Positions 11,640 to 27,061 of a stretch of DNA of 64,000 bases are shown here, piece by piece (position 1 is the first letter of the stretch; each line of letters starts with the position of its first letter). The translations under genes were made by a program, and so were the position numbers. The notes beneath the pieces were generated by a model that was not told where the DNA came from, did not search any database, and was given only the letters and a program-made list of their open reading frames with translations. The stretch covers positions 6,317,598-6,381,597 of the forward strand of contig NC_085073.1 in assembly GCF_963662255.1 (NCBI RefSeq). Reading direction: 5' to 3'. Source of the stretch: Cinclus cinclus (lineage: Eukaryota; Chordata; Aves; Passeriformes; Cinclidae).

Positions 11640-11732
11640 GCTCCTTGGTGGAGTTTTGATCAAAAATTCATTAAGAGGAGCTCGGTGCAGCGCCATGAAT
11701 ATTTCAGGGCTTTTGCAAAACAACAAAGTGGG
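11640..11732. promoter_or_regulatory. candidate conserved non-coding element
   Basis: Unique AT-rich block (TTGATCAAAAATTCATTAAG, CATGAATATTTCAGGGC, TTGCAAAACAACAAAG) with TCF/LEF-, homeobox- and forkhead-like cores. Not coding. Confidence 0.3.
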
Positions 11733-12972
11733 TGTTTGGGGGAGGACGCACCGGGGGAGAGGCAGCCCCCGGTGCCCGTCTCGGCCCCTCTTTGAGGCGG
11801 CGGGGACGCCAGGAGGGTCCGGTCACCTCCGTTCCGTCGGGGCCGCGGTGGCGACCGCTCGCCCGTAGCCCCCGGGGCTCTCTGCCGCTCCGTTATAAAG
11901 AGTGAAACGGCCCCGGCTGTGGGGGAGGAAACCGGTCCCGGTTGGAGAAGGCGACCCTGCAGGGACACGCAGCTCCCGGTCCCGGGGCCACCGTGACAAA
12001 TCCCGGCCCTGCCCGTGTGGCTCTGAGGGACCGCACCTGCCCCGGGGAGGGTCCCTGTTCTCCCCAGAGCGGGCAGAGCTGAGGGGTGGGGACCCCACGG
12101 CCAGCCGGGATGTCCCCTCGGAACGGGGACAAGAGATCCGGTGACAAGGGCTGCTCTGGGCAGGAAATAATCCCCCAAATCCCCGCCATGCCAGCCAGGG
12201 AACACCCTGCTGGAAAGGTCCCCCGGCTCCCAAATCGGGGTGCGGATCCCCCCACCTCGGTACATCCCACCCGCAGCACAGGGAGAGGCGCCGGCTCCGA
12301 GCGGAGACAAAGCCCCGGCGGCTCCCAGACCCCCCAGAGCAGCGCAGCCCCCCCGGGTGGGCCTGCAGGTAACTGGGATTTACTGGGGCTAGCTGGGAAG
12401 GGGACAGGGAGAGCCAGAGGTGGCCACGCTGGGTCACGGTTGGGGACGCAGCGGCTTTGTCGCTTCCCAGTGTCACCCCGAGCACCCAGGGGGTCCCTGG
12501 GTGCCACCTTTGGGGCAGCGCCGTGGGGCATCCCACCCTTTTCCCCCGGCCCGGGGACACCGGGCAGCGAGCCTGGGGACAGAGGGACACAAGTGGGGTT
12601 GGGGACACCCCGAGGCACCTCCCGAGCCCAGTTTGGGACGTGTCGCAGTGGGCGTTACTGGACCTGCAGGCAGGGGTGGGATGCGCGGCTCCAGCGGCTC
12701 CCGGTGCTCCCGCCGCTGCCCTCCGGGTCCCGCCGGCCCTTCCCGGTGTCCCGGTGCTGGGATGCGACGAGTCCGTGTGTCCCCCCACCCTCCCCACCAC
12801 CCTCTCCTGCCACCACCGCCACCCCACCCCTGCAGCCCCCAGCCCCTCCCCGGGGCTCACCTCGCCCTGACATTTCCTGGCGCTCCTTCCATGCCAGCGG
12901 GTTGCCATAGCAAATCTAAATCTTACAAACAAAACGAGGGGGAAAAAAAAAAAAAAAAAGAAAAAAAAAGCC

Positions 12973-13055
12973 CTGATTAGCATATATTCAAATGAGCCGT
13001 GCAATAATGCAAACCATAAATCATTCAGTCATTGCTATTCAATCAGTGTCTCTTA
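12973..13055. promoter_or_regulatory. candidate conserved non-coding element 3' of MEF2B
   Basis: Strikingly AT-rich, non-repetitive sequence in a GC-rich setting: TGATTAGCATATATTCAAAT, followed by CAATAATGCAAACCATAAAT and CATTCAGTCATTGC. It carries POU/octamer-like (ATGCAAA), SOX-like and homeodomain-like cores. It lies about 1 kb beyond the MEF2B poly(A) site, and no open frame crosses it. It is one of the most enhancer-like stretches in the window; conservation needs an alignment. Confidence 0.45.
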
Positions 13056-13189
13056 CCCCAGCCCCCACTCTGGCACCCGCTGCCTTGACTCTTCTTGCCA
13101 GCCACAAGCCCGGTCCCAAAGGTGGCCCTGGAGGGGACCTGTCACCCTTTGGGGGGTGGGGGGTGGTGGCCCTGGGACCAGCCCGGCTC

Positions 13190-13300
13190 GCCACAGCCCC
13201 TAATCCCGCCTGGTATTTGTGGCGCTCTATTAAACCGGGCAAACTCTTCCCAGGATTAATCTGCCGCCCAGGTTTTAATCTCGGGGCTCTAATCCCCCCT
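13190..13300. promoter_or_regulatory. AT-rich element with repeated TTAAT/CTAAT cores
   Basis: Sequence with repeated CTAATCCC, GGATTAATC and TTTTAATC cores at roughly 10-40 bp spacing, resembling OTX/PITX (TAATCC) sites. A regulatory role is inferred only from this clustering. Confidence 0.3.
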
Positions 13301-14024
13301 CCCCAGCCGAGAGAAGGGGCCCAGCTCGGCGCTGGAGGGTTTGGGGGATCCCCAGCCCTGCTTGATTCCGACCTGGGGGTGCCCAAGCGGTGCTGGGGAG
13401 GGGGACCCAAACCCCCCCAGAAATGTCCCTGTGGGGTGATGGCGCTGCAGGAGCCTGGTGTCCCCTCCTTGCCACCTCCCAGCAGCGCGGCCGTGGCCGT
13501 GGCTGTACCCAACACACCGCAGGCCCCAGGGGCTGCTCCCCCACCCCAAAAAAAGCAGCAGAACCCCCGATCCCAGCCCAGCCCTGAGCTAAAACAGGCT
13601 CAGCTCAGCTGGGCAGGGCCCTCCCCTCCTTAAACCCCCTGCCTTGCCCCCCCCAAATCCCGATTTTAAGAGGTTTTTCTTTCTCCCACCTGCTCTGATA
13701 TCTCCCCCCCCACCCCCGAGAGGCTTTTTGGGGGTCACCGAGGGGTGGGAGCAGCACGGCTGAACCCCAAAGATCTGAGCAGACCAGGGGTGACCCGGCT
13801 GTCACCCACCCTGCTGGCCAGTGACCCCTGAGAGGCGGCTCTGAGCCTTGGGGGACACGGGGGAGGGGGACACGGGGGAGGGGGACACAGCGACCCTGAG
13901 ACCGAGGGGGTGTGGGCATGTGCCACCTCTCCCCTTGGGGACGTTAACGCCGTGCCACCACCCCGAACGGGGCTGCCTGAGCCCAAAAAAAATCTCACAC
14001 CAGGCACCCCGAGACCCGCAGCTC

Positions 14025-14030
14025 TTTATT
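14025..14030 (-). terminator. MEF2B: MEF2B poly(A) signal
   Basis: AATAAA on the minus strand (TTTATT on plus), about 560 bp past the MEF2B stop and followed by GT-rich sequence (GGTGCCTGGTGTGAG). This defines a 3' UTR of about 14,005-14,591. Confidence 0.8.
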
Positions 14031-14591
14031 GGTGCGAAGATAATAAATAGAAAATAACCCTTGGCGGGGGGCGCAGCACCCCCCACACCGCCTGTCCCCT
14101 GTCCCCCTCCGCTGTCCCCTGTCCCCCTGGACGCGGAATTGGGCCGGGGAAGGCGCCGGAGCCGCCGCCGGTGCTCTCAGTCCTGCTGCCACCGCGTGGC
14201 ACTTCCCAGCCACTCCCGCTGGCTTGGGGACACGCTGGTGGCGCGGGGACAGGCGCAAGGACGGGCAGGGACAGCGTCCGACTGTCCACCGGACAGGGAC
14301 ACGGCGACAGCGCTGGACTCCTGGACTCGCAGGGGGTGGCGGGCAGAGCTGGAAGGAGGGGACTTGGTGGAATTTGGGGACTCCAGGGAGGCGGGGGTGG
14401 GGTCTCAAGGAGCTGCATCCCCAGGGTGGGGGACAGTGACCCCGCACGGAGCCCGGTGTCACCCCTGGTCGCCACCACCGCACGGGGGGAGCTTCCCGAG
14501 GGGCTGAGGATGGGGAAGAAGCGGGTGGGGGTCTGCTCCCCCAAGCAGGGTTTTACCCCCCCCTCCCTTTCCCCGCACCCCTCCGGCCTCG

Positions 14592-18140
<3,549 letters not shown>

Positions 18141-18166
18141 TTTTGCCTTCTCTGCTGGATTTGGGG
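18141..18166 (-). other. MEF2B: MEF2B 5' UTR part of the first coding exon
   Basis: Twenty-six untranslated bases precede the ATG. They are bounded by a strong acceptor (CTCTCTCTTCCAG ending at 18167), which shows that transcription starts further upstream. Confidence 0.8.
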
Positions 18167-19288
18167 CTGGAAGAGAGAGAGAAAAACCCCTGAGCCCCAA
18201 AGGCCTCGGGGCTGTCCCCAGCCAGAGTCCGCCCCAGTGCCACCAAAAATAAGTTTGGCTGCCGAAAAAAAACGAATCTCGGAGGAAGTTCGGTCATTTC
18301 TTCTTCCGCGAAGATGGTGGCCAAGCGGAAAATGGGGGGAAAACCGGGAAATTCTGCTGGGTTACAGGGGAAAAAATCCCCTTGGCCTTGCCCAGCCACC
18401 CCAATCCATCACCCCCAGGGCACCCCCGAGCACCTTTGGGTGTTCAGCGGCGCTGCCGTGATCCCAAATCCTTCAGCGGGACTTTGGGATCAGAGTTTTT
18501 ATCCCAAACCCAAAGGGGGCCACTCCGAGGCTGCTCCTGAAGCTGCTCCGTGGGATGGGGAGGGCGTTTAAAAGACGGCAGGGCGGGCGGCGGGGAGGGT
18601 CCCTTAAGCACAAGGGCTTGGTTTTAGGTTCAAATCTGGGGATTTTTGATTTTTTTTTTAATTTTTTTTTTTTTTTTTTTTTTAAGCTCCAGCAGACTAA
18701 ATTTGACCTCCACCAGTCGCAGGCCAGGAAGTGGCTGCACGAGGAGACAGCAAAGTGAAACCACCCACCCACTCCTGCGGCCTCGTGAGCCAGCGCCGGG
18801 CAGGGACACGGGGCTGGTGACCCCCCCCCCGTGCCACCCTGGCTGTGGGGTGTCACCCCCCGCTCCGAGCCTGGCACAGCGCTGGGACACCCCCCTGCTG
18901 TCACCTCCCCCCTCCTCAATTCCTGCTCCCTCTGTCACCCCCCACAGCAAAATCCACCCCAAATGGGGCAGAAACGCCGAGATGTCCCCAACGGGACCCT
19001 CGTGCCCACCATGATTTGGGGACACACACCCGGCCTGGCTCTGTCCCTGCTGTCCCCAGACCACAACCAGGAGCCAGGAGCGGGGCAGGGAAGCAGCGGG
19101 GCGGCAGCTCCGTGTTTGGGATAATTTTGGGGCCCCCCCAGCTCTGCCAGCAGCCCCTCCCCACCCACCCCAAATGCCAGGCTGGATGCCAGGGGTGCAG
19201 CTGGGGACCCTTCTGTCCCCTGGTGCCCACGGCGTGTCCCCCTTCCCCCCTCTCGAGCACGTTGCCATTTTACCATCGTGCTCGGCTG

Positions 19289-19298
19289 CTATTTTTAG
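19289..19298. promoter_or_regulatory. consensus MEF2 binding site upstream of MEF2B
   Basis: CTATTTTTAG, a perfect match to YTAWWWWTAR, 1.15 kb upstream of the MEF2B start codon. It lies in a unique AT-rich patch (19,280-19,330) that also contains GATCAAAACTAATTTTAAT. This would allow auto- or cross-regulation by MEF2 proteins; the functional part is inference. Confidence 0.5.
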
Positions 19299-19735
19299 CT
19301 GATCAAAACTAATTTTAATTTATGGAAGGAAATTGCGCTGCCGTTCCCACGGCCCCGCTGCCACCCTGTGTCCCCAGGCCCACGCACGACCCCCCCCCCG
19401 TGCCCCCCACCCTCCGAGATCCAGGGGGGTGCCCAGACCACCCCGGCCCTGCCGGAAAGGGATAAATATTCCCAGGTGGAAAAGCTGAGTTTTTCCCATT
19501 CCCAACCATCCCTGGGGTGTTTTGTTCGCTCCTCCCAGCTCCGACACCTGCGGCGCTCCCTGGGGACATCCTCGAGGGTCCCCACTCCTGGATGTTGAAT
19601 TTTGGGGGTGGGAATTTGGGGCTGGTCCTTGGGGTTGGCACATTCGGGGTAGGGGGTGCTGGCCTGGCTGTAACCCCCCCTCAATGTCCTCACACAGACT
19701 CAGCCTGGGGGGGGATTTTGGGGATCTGGAGTTGG

Positions 19736-21035
19736 GAATGGAGGGAGGGATGGATGGATGGATGGATGGATGATGGATGGATGGATGGATGATGGATGGA
19801 TGGATGATGGATGGATGGATGATGGATGGATGGATGATGGATGGATGGATGGATGGATGATGGATGGATGGATGGATGATGGATGGATGGATGGATGATG
19901 GATGGATGGATGGATGGATGATGGATGGATGGATGGATGGATGATGGATGGATGGATGGATGATGGATGGATGGATGGATGATGGATGGATGGATGATGG
20001 ATGATGGATGGATGGATGATGGATTGATGGATGGATGGATGGATGATGGATGGATGGATGATGGATGATGGATGATGGATGGATGGATGATGGATGATGG
20101 ATGGATGATGGATGATGGATGGATGGATGATGGATGATGGATGGATGATGGATGGATGATGGATGGATGGATGATGGATTGATGGATGGATGGATGGATG
20201 ATGGATGATGGATGGATGGATGGATGATGGATGGATGGATGGATGGATGGATGGATGGATGGATGATGGATGGATGGATGGATGATGGAGGGATGGATGG
20301 ATGGATGATGGATGGATGGATGGATGGATGGATGGATGATGGATGGATGATGGATGGATGGATGATGGATGGATGGATGATGGATGGATGGATGGATGGA
20401 TGATGGATGGATGGATGGATGGATCCATGGATGGATGGATGGATGGATGGATGGATGGATGATGGATGGATGATGGATGGATGGATGGATGATGGATGAT
20501 GGATGATGGATGGATGGATGGATGATGGATGGATGGATGATGGATGGATGATGGATGGATGGATGATGGATGGATGGATGGATGGATGGATGGATGGATG
20601 ATGGATGGATGGATGGATGATGGATGGATGGATGATGGATGGATGGATGATGGATGGATGATGGATGATGGATGGATGATGGATGGATGGATGATGGATG
20701 ATGGATGGATGGATGGATGGATGGATGGATGGATGATGGATGGATGGATGGATGGATGGATGATGGATGGATGGATGGATGGATGGATGGATGATGGATG
20801 GATGATGGATGGATGGATGGATGGATGGATGGATGATGGATGGATGGATGGATGATGGATGGATGGATGGATGGATGGATGGATGATGGATGGATGGATG
20901 ATGGATGGATGGATGGATGGATGGATGGATGGATGGATGGATGATGGATGGATGATGGATGGATGGATGGATGATGGATGATGGATGGATGATGGATGGA
21001 TGATGGATGGATGATGGATGGATGATGGATGGATG
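19736..21035. repeat. 1.3-kb (GGAT)n satellite with GATGAT steps
   Basis: Array of ATGG units regularly interrupted by GATGATGGAT. All frames on both strands are open in long stretches, giving HPSIHHPSI and MDGWMMDG translations. Length and copy structure are likely to differ between individuals and assemblies. Confidence 0.97.
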
Positions 21036-21195
21036 CACTTGTCACCTGCAGCAGGGACATGAAATAATTCCAAGGATTTGCTGGGGGACAAGCCCCCACA
21101 GATCCTTGGATTCTCCGGTACCTCAGTGCCCCATGGGGTGATTCTGAGAAGGTCCTGGAAGGTTCCAGAACCCATGACACTGAGAAGCTGCCACT

Positions 21196-21906
21196 GGAAC
21201 TGTGACCAGAACTGTGACCAGAACTGTCAGCAGACCCATCACCAGAACTGTCACCAGAACTGTCACCAGAACTGTCACCAGAACTGTCAGCAGACCCATC
21301 ACCAGAACTGTCACTGGAGCTGTCACCAGAGCTGTCACCAGAGCTGTCACCGGAGCTGTCACTGGAGCTGTCACCAGAACTGTCATCAGAGCTGTCACCA
21401 GACCCATCCCCAGAACTGTCACCGGAGCTCTCACCAGAACTGTCACCAGAGCTGTCACCAGACCCATCACCAGAACTGTCACTGGAGCTGTCACCAGAGC
21501 TGTCACCAGACCCATCACCAGAACTGTCACCAGACCCATCACCAGAACTGTCACTGGAGCTGTCACCGGAGCTGTCACCAGAGCTGTCACCAGAACTGTC
21601 ACCAGACCCATCACCAGAACTGTCACCAGAACTGTCACTGGAGCTGTCACCAGAACTGTCACCAGAACTGTCAGCAGACCCATCACCAGAACTGTCACTG
21701 GAGCTGTCACCAGAGCTGTCACCAGAACTGTCACTGGAGCTGTCACCAGAACTGTCATCAGAGCTGTCACCAGACCCATCACCAGAACTGTCACTGGAGC
21801 TGTCACCAGAACTGTCACTGGAACTGCCACCAGAGCTGTCACCAGAGCTGTCACCAGACCCATCACCAGAACTGTCACTGGAGCTGTCACCGGAGCTGTC
21901 ACCGCA
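21196..21906. repeat. 12-bp minisatellite (SSGD-type in translation)
   Basis: About 59 copies of AACTGTCACCAG / GAGCTGTCACCA / ACCCATCACCAG. The 12-bp unit keeps frames open, producing a minus-strand [16 protein letters not shown] frame and a plus-strand NCHQNCHW frame. There is no start, splice site or flanking exon to support expression. Confidence 0.93.
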
Positions 21907-21929
21907 GCGTGTGGTGGCACCAGGAACGC

Positions 21930-24420
21930 ACCACCCGGTGCCACCTCCGCGTGTCACCAGAACCCCTGGGCAGCTGTGAAGGGCCGGGGGTGGAGGGGGG
22001 GATTTTTCCCTCTGGGTTTGAATTGGGATCAGGTGATCACGGGCATTGTCACCTCCAGCCTGGCGACACCGCGGAACCTGATTCCGTGGGAGGGCTCGCG
22101 GACCGCCAGAGCCACTCCTGGCATTGTCCCCAGCACGGGGACACCCCGGGTGTCCCCTGAGCACCGGCACCCCAACAACCCCAGATTTTCAGACAGATTT
22201 TTTTTTTTTTCCCTCTCCTTGCTCCGGGAGAGGCTCCTCTGCCTCCCGCGGGTGCTTTTCTTTAGCACCGGGATCGGGATCGCTCCCACCTCATCCCAAC
22301 CATTCCCGGGGGGATTCAGCACCCGCAGCGTGGTCTCACCCCGAGCCCCCGGGCTGGGTTTACAATCAACCCCTCTTGATCCTCTGCGCATTTAGGGGGG
22401 ATCTGCATGGCGCCAGGGGGTGTAAATTCCTAATTTCAGCTCCTAATTAATGAGCGGAGTCCAAGAGAATCCCAGGAGAGCCCCGTGTTTTTTCCCCTGA
22501 GCCGGTTTTGGGATAACCGGCACCACAGCACTGCCTTCAACACCCCCTGGATGATCCCAGAAATCTCAAATCCACTGGATTTACCCTAAAAAAAAAAAAA
22601 AAATCCGAGCAGGTGAGGTGTTAAAGGAAAAAGCTGCTCCAGGGTGGAAGCGCTCCCCTAAAACACCCCCAAGTCAGGGTCTCGGGGTTCCCCAGGGATT
22701 CCTCCTCCCATGGGACACGGAAAGTGGAGGCAAATGTAGTTTTTTTACCAAATTATGGGGTTTTTTTCTGCAAGTCTGAGAGCTGGGGGTGATTGTGCAG
22801 GACTAGGAGGGGAGTGGTTATCAAGTACCCGCTGGTGGCACTTGGCAGCTCCCAAAAAGAAAAAGCGTTTTGGTGGAGGAAAACAACGTTTAAAGCGGGG
22901 AGAAAGAATTTCCAACCCATCTTTTACAGCGAGGGAGGGGGAAAATCTGAGCAAGGAGCGGCGAAATCCCCCAGGAGGGCGGGGATGATGCGGGGACAGG
23001 ATTTAAAACGGGGATTTAAAAGGGGGATTTAAGGAGCGCTGGACACGGAGCGCTGGGACCAGTGGGATAAATCCAGTCCTGGACCCGTGGTTTTGGATCC
23101 TGGAGATCCCCTGGGAACGGCTGAGCTGGTGCGAGCATCATCCCGAGTCCCGGCACGGGGAAAAGTCAAAGTTGAGCGCGGAGTTTCTGCCGGGCCCTTT
23201 CTGCTTTTTATAGGTTGTTTAAACAAGCGACCAGTACAAACCAGCGCGGGGCTGGCAGAGCTGGGTGGGGACTGGAGAGGCAGGAGGAGCCAGCTGGGAA
23301 GTAGGGGAAAGGTGGGGATGGGGCTCGGAGGGAATTTCGGGATCATCACAACCTCCTAAAGACCACCTCAGGTTTTATGTCCGGGCTCGGGGGGGGGGGG
23401 GGGGGGACACTGCCAACCTCCAGCCCTGCTGTCACCTCGCTGTCGTTGTCACCTCAGGGGTGACACAGAGCGAAAGTCCCGGGCCCGGTGCTGATGGGTG
23501 GAGGCTTTTCGGTTCCAAAATGAGTGTGTGGAAGGAGGAAGGATTGAAAGGGTCGTCCCCAGCACCACCCCCCCCCCCCCCCCCAAAAAAAAAAAAAAGA
23601 GGAAAACGAGGCTGCTCGGGAGGATGAATGCACACAGGGAACCCCCCTCCAGGCCCAGAGCACGACTGTGGCTCGGTGGATGCCACATCCAAGGGAAGGA
23701 ACTCGAGATTCCCATGGGATTGGGCTGTCCCAGGCCATAGCTGGGAATTAATTTGGGAAGTGATGCCCAGTTGGTGCTGGGGGCACTCAGGGCTGACCTC
23801 GGCCCGGCCCCGTGGCTTTAGGGCTGCCTGGCTCACAGACCTGTTTTGCTCCTGATAATCCTGCTGGGATTTTTTGGGAAGAGGAGGGAAATTTAAGGGG
23901 TTTGAATTCACCTAATTTCCCCCTAAATCCTTCTGGGTACTCCCACTGCAGAGTGCCTCTCTCTGCTGGGATGATCCAGCACGATCCCTGTCCCCTTGAA
24001 GTTCTCCAAAGTTTCCCAAATCCACTTTTTTATTATTATTATATTTTTTTTTATTTTTGGGATGTCATGGCTGCTCTAGGTTTGGGGGTGACCGGGAACG
24101 TTCGACATCCTAAACCAGACCTGAGGCCTGCGCCCACCTCCCTCCTTCCCGACCCGCAGATCTCCCCACACGTCACGCTGACGCGTCCAGCTGGCAGCGG
24201 GGACATGGAACAGGGCCAGGATCGGGATGTCCGGGTGGGTCACCCGTGCTCCTTTCCCAAGCGATGTCCCCAGGGGTGCCCATGGGGGTCCCCTGGGGGC
24301 ACAGCCCATGGTCCCATCCCTGCCTTCCCCCCTCGTCCCGAGTTTCCACCTGAATTCGTTCTCTGGGAAACGCCAGAGCCGGCAAGGCTGGGAAAGTTTC
24401 TCTCATTAAAAGAGTAAAAA
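21930..24420. other. intergenic stretch upstream of MEF2B
   Basis: No exon recognised. It holds an AT-rich element with CTAATTTCAGCTCCTAATTAATGAGCGG (first part at 22428; core TAATTAATGAG near 22444), a forkhead-type palindrome and TATA-like box near 23.21 kb, poly-C/poly-A runs (23380-23406, 23569-23599), and low-complexity AT at 24030-24058. Confidence 0.4.
23205..23226. promoter_or_regulatory. TATA-like box and forkhead palindrome
   Basis: The minus strand reads CTATAAAAAGCAG, a good TATA box (about 23201-23213), directly beside the perfect 12-bp palindrome TTGTTTAAACAA (23215-23226), which contains two overlapping forkhead-type cores. It could be a tissue-specific MEF2B promoter, about 5 kb upstream of the ATG. 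Weak evidence. Confidence 0.25.
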
Positions 24421-24429
24421 TCCTGAGGA

Positions 24430-24450
24430 TGGGGACAAGGACAGGGACAA

Positions 24451-24483
<33 letters not shown>

Positions 24484-24484
24484 T
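24430..24484. repeat. (GGGACA)n hexanucleotide
   Basis: Nine or so copies of GGGACA with GGACAA variants. Confidence 0.9.
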
Positions 24485-25291
24485 GGGCTGGCAGTGGGCT
24501 GTGCTGGGCAGGAGGATCTGGCAGAGGATTCACCTGACCCTCCACGGGTGACCGGGGACCCAGGTGCACTGGGACAGCCTGGAGATGCCACATGGAGGTG
24601 CCACCACCCTGGAGACGCCCCTGGCAGGAGCCGTGGCCGTGTCCCATCCTCTCCCAGGAGCAGGAAGGAATCGGGCTGCCACCAGCACGTGCCGGGAACA
24701 GCCAGGCCGCTGTGCCACCCCAGCGAGGTGACAGTGCCATCAGGGGTGGCTGTCACCCGCTGTCACCGCTGTCACCACAACCACGTCGGGCCAACAACCC
24801 GCCGGTGCCGTGCCTCAGTTTCCCCCTGCGCTTTGAGCTCACCCCCACCCACCAAAGGCCGCGATGGCCCCGGGGGGTGGCGGGGAGGTGGCGGCGGGGC
24901 CGGGACAGGGCGGCTGCCACCCAGGCTGCACTTTTGGGTTAAACCCGGGCGTTCCTCCCTGCACAGACGCGAGTAAAAATAACCACCCCGAGCTCGGCGC
25001 AAACCACAGGCTTTTTATAGCCCGCCATCCCGAGACGGCGGGGCGGGGGCCGGGGCTCCGCCGTGCCCAGACCAGCCCGCCGGGCGCCGTCCCGGCCGCA
25101 CCGGCCCCTCCCCGGGCCGGCCCCGCTCCCCCTGCCCGGGAGCCTCGACGGAGCGGCCGCCTGCGTGTGGACGGAGTAGACCGGAGAAAGCAGCGCCGGT
25201 GCCATCTGCCATTGTCCCCTGTGCCCGGTGCCGCTCACACCGGAGAGCGGACGCGTCCCGGGACCCTCCGTGCCCGACGCGGGACACGCAC

Positions 25292-25470
25292 CTGGACAGC
25301 GGCGCTTCCTCCTCGGCAGCTCGGCCGCGGCTGCCCGGAGCTGCAGCGGAGCCGGGGAGGCCCCGGTGCTGATCCCGGTGCTGATCCCGGGACTGATCCC
25401 GGGGTTGATCCCGGGGCTGATCCCGGTGCCGGTCCCGTTCGTGTCCTCGCAGCGCGCGCCGCCGCCTGAC
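25292..25470 (-). other. MEF2B: candidate MEF2B 5' non-coding exon
   Basis: CpG-rich sequence directly downstream (on the minus strand) of the octamer cluster. It ends in a strong donor, CCAG|GTGCGTG, at 25292/25291. The MEF2B coding exon needs an upstream non-coding exon, and this is the best candidate on the right strand. The 5' end is approximate. No transcript evidence is available. Confidence 0.4.
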
Positions 25471-25479
25471 GGAGCAGGG

Positions 25480-25610
25480 CCGGTGATATTTGCATAACCC
25501 CGCCCACCCCGCCCGAAGATTTGCATACGGAAACAGCTTTGTTCTGCCATTGGCTATACGCGGGCGGTTATTTGCATAACCACGCCCCTGATAGGGTGAG
25601 GGGCGGGGCG
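25480..25610 (-). promoter_or_regulatory. triple-octamer/CCAAT/GC-box promoter
   Basis: Three perfect octamers ATTTGCAT at 25488-25495, 25519-25526 and 25570-25577, with an inverted CCAAT box (ATTGG, 25549-25553) and GC boxes (CCCGCCC, ACGCCCC). The unit TATTTGCATAACC(C/A)CGCCC occurs twice. This layout is that of an Oct-1/Oct-2-driven CpG promoter. On the minus strand it faces MEF2B, 7.4 kb upstream of the ATG. A divergent plus-strand product is not excluded, but no exon is recognised there. Confidence 0.65.
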
Positions 25611-27061
25611 AATGGAGATGGGCGGGGGCGCGTGGTTTCGGGGCGCGGCGGGGACGGGGGGCGCCGAGGGATTTGGGGGTTGGGACTGGGGGGATTTCGG
25701 GGGGATCCGGGGAAGCTGGGATGAGGGCGGCGGTGGAGGGATCTGGGGGAGGGATGCATTTGGCAGGGAAACGCGTGGAGGAGTTTTTGGGAATGTGGGG
25801 GGGCAGGAATAGGGGTGAGGATGGGGGTCCAGGGGAATTGGGGTGGGGGATTTGGAGAGGAGGAGTTTGGAAATGTGGGGGGCTGGAATAGGAGTGAGGA
25901 TGGGGAAATTGGGGGGCTGGGATGGGGATTTGGAAGGGACGACTCGGATGAGTTTGTGGGAATTTGGGGCCCTGGGATGGAGTGAAGTCTGGGGGGTCCC
26001 GGGGGATGTTGAGCCCTCACTCTGGGGTTCAAGCCGGGCTGAGATTGAGCTTTTGGGGCTCCAAAAGATCCATTTCAGATTTCAGGTGAACCCCACCCTT
26101 CAGCCACAGGGCTTGGGGGTGTCACTCCCGTGGTCCCCAATGTCACCGAACGGGGACACCCAAGACGCCTCCTTGTTTTTATTTAATTTTATATTTTTAT
26201 AAACGCAGTGACTGCCCTGGGGGCAGAGCTCTCTTCTCCTTCCTCGTGTCCCAGCCTGTCCCCGTGTCCCCAGTGGTGACAATGCCACAGGGAGGCTGCG
26301 AGGGAGCACCGGGGACACCGAGAGAAACCCCGACACCTCCGTGCCACCCTCCCGGCCCCGGCAGCACCTGGGACATCCCCGAGCTGCCGTTCCCTGTCCC
26401 CAGCCCGGGGAAGGTGACAGGACCGCGAGGGTGAGGAGCAGGGAGCAGAGGATGGAGGATCCCGCGGTTGTGAAGATGCCCCAAAGTGACTTTGTAGGAC
26501 AAAAAGGGGACAGACAGAACCGGGGGAACAGCCTGGGGCTGAGGGCAGGGAATAACGGAGCTGGAAGCCGGAATTCCCGGCGGGAATGTGAGGAGGAGCC
26601 GGACTGAGGAGCTGCTTTTCTGCAGAGGGAGAAGAACCTGAGCTCGGGGGATGCTCTGACCCCAAAATCAGCACATCTCGTGTCCTGTCCCGGGGTGACC
26701 TCTGCCCTAATGGGGACAAACGACAGCGGGTGGGTGCCATGTGGGGGATCCTGACCCTTCCAGCCCCTCGGGAAGGTGCAGGGATCCCACAGGGAGTCTC
26801 CCGTGTTTCCAGCAGCCAGGGGGGAACTTGATGTAATTCCCAAGTTCCTGTTCCATGAGAGGAGCTCCTGAGCAGCAGGTGGGAAAAGGGAAATGTCAGA
26901 GAATTCAGGGAAATCAGGTCCCACCCAGTCTCACGGCAGTGACGTTTTTGCACCCTGGACATCCCGGGGGTCTAGTCCCAGCTCCCAGTCCCAGGAAAAT
27001 CGGGAGGAAAATCTGGAGAAATTAGGAATTTCTGGATGAGGCTCTCGGGCTGCGCTGGCGT

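Noticed and set aside
21196..21906. Possible CRISPR-like array
   Set aside because: Direct repeats are contiguous 12-mers without unique spacers, in a vertebrate genome.
19690..22170. 826-codon minus-strand frame (HPSIHHPSI followed by SSGDSSGD)
   Set aside because: It is the translation of two adjacent arrays (4-bp and 12-bp units). No start context, splice sites or conserved domain.
24939..25550. Minus-strand frame starting MAEQSCFRMQIF at the octamer promoter
   Set aside because: The ATG lies inside the promoter elements and the frame has no domain; the stretch is better read as a non-coding first exon.
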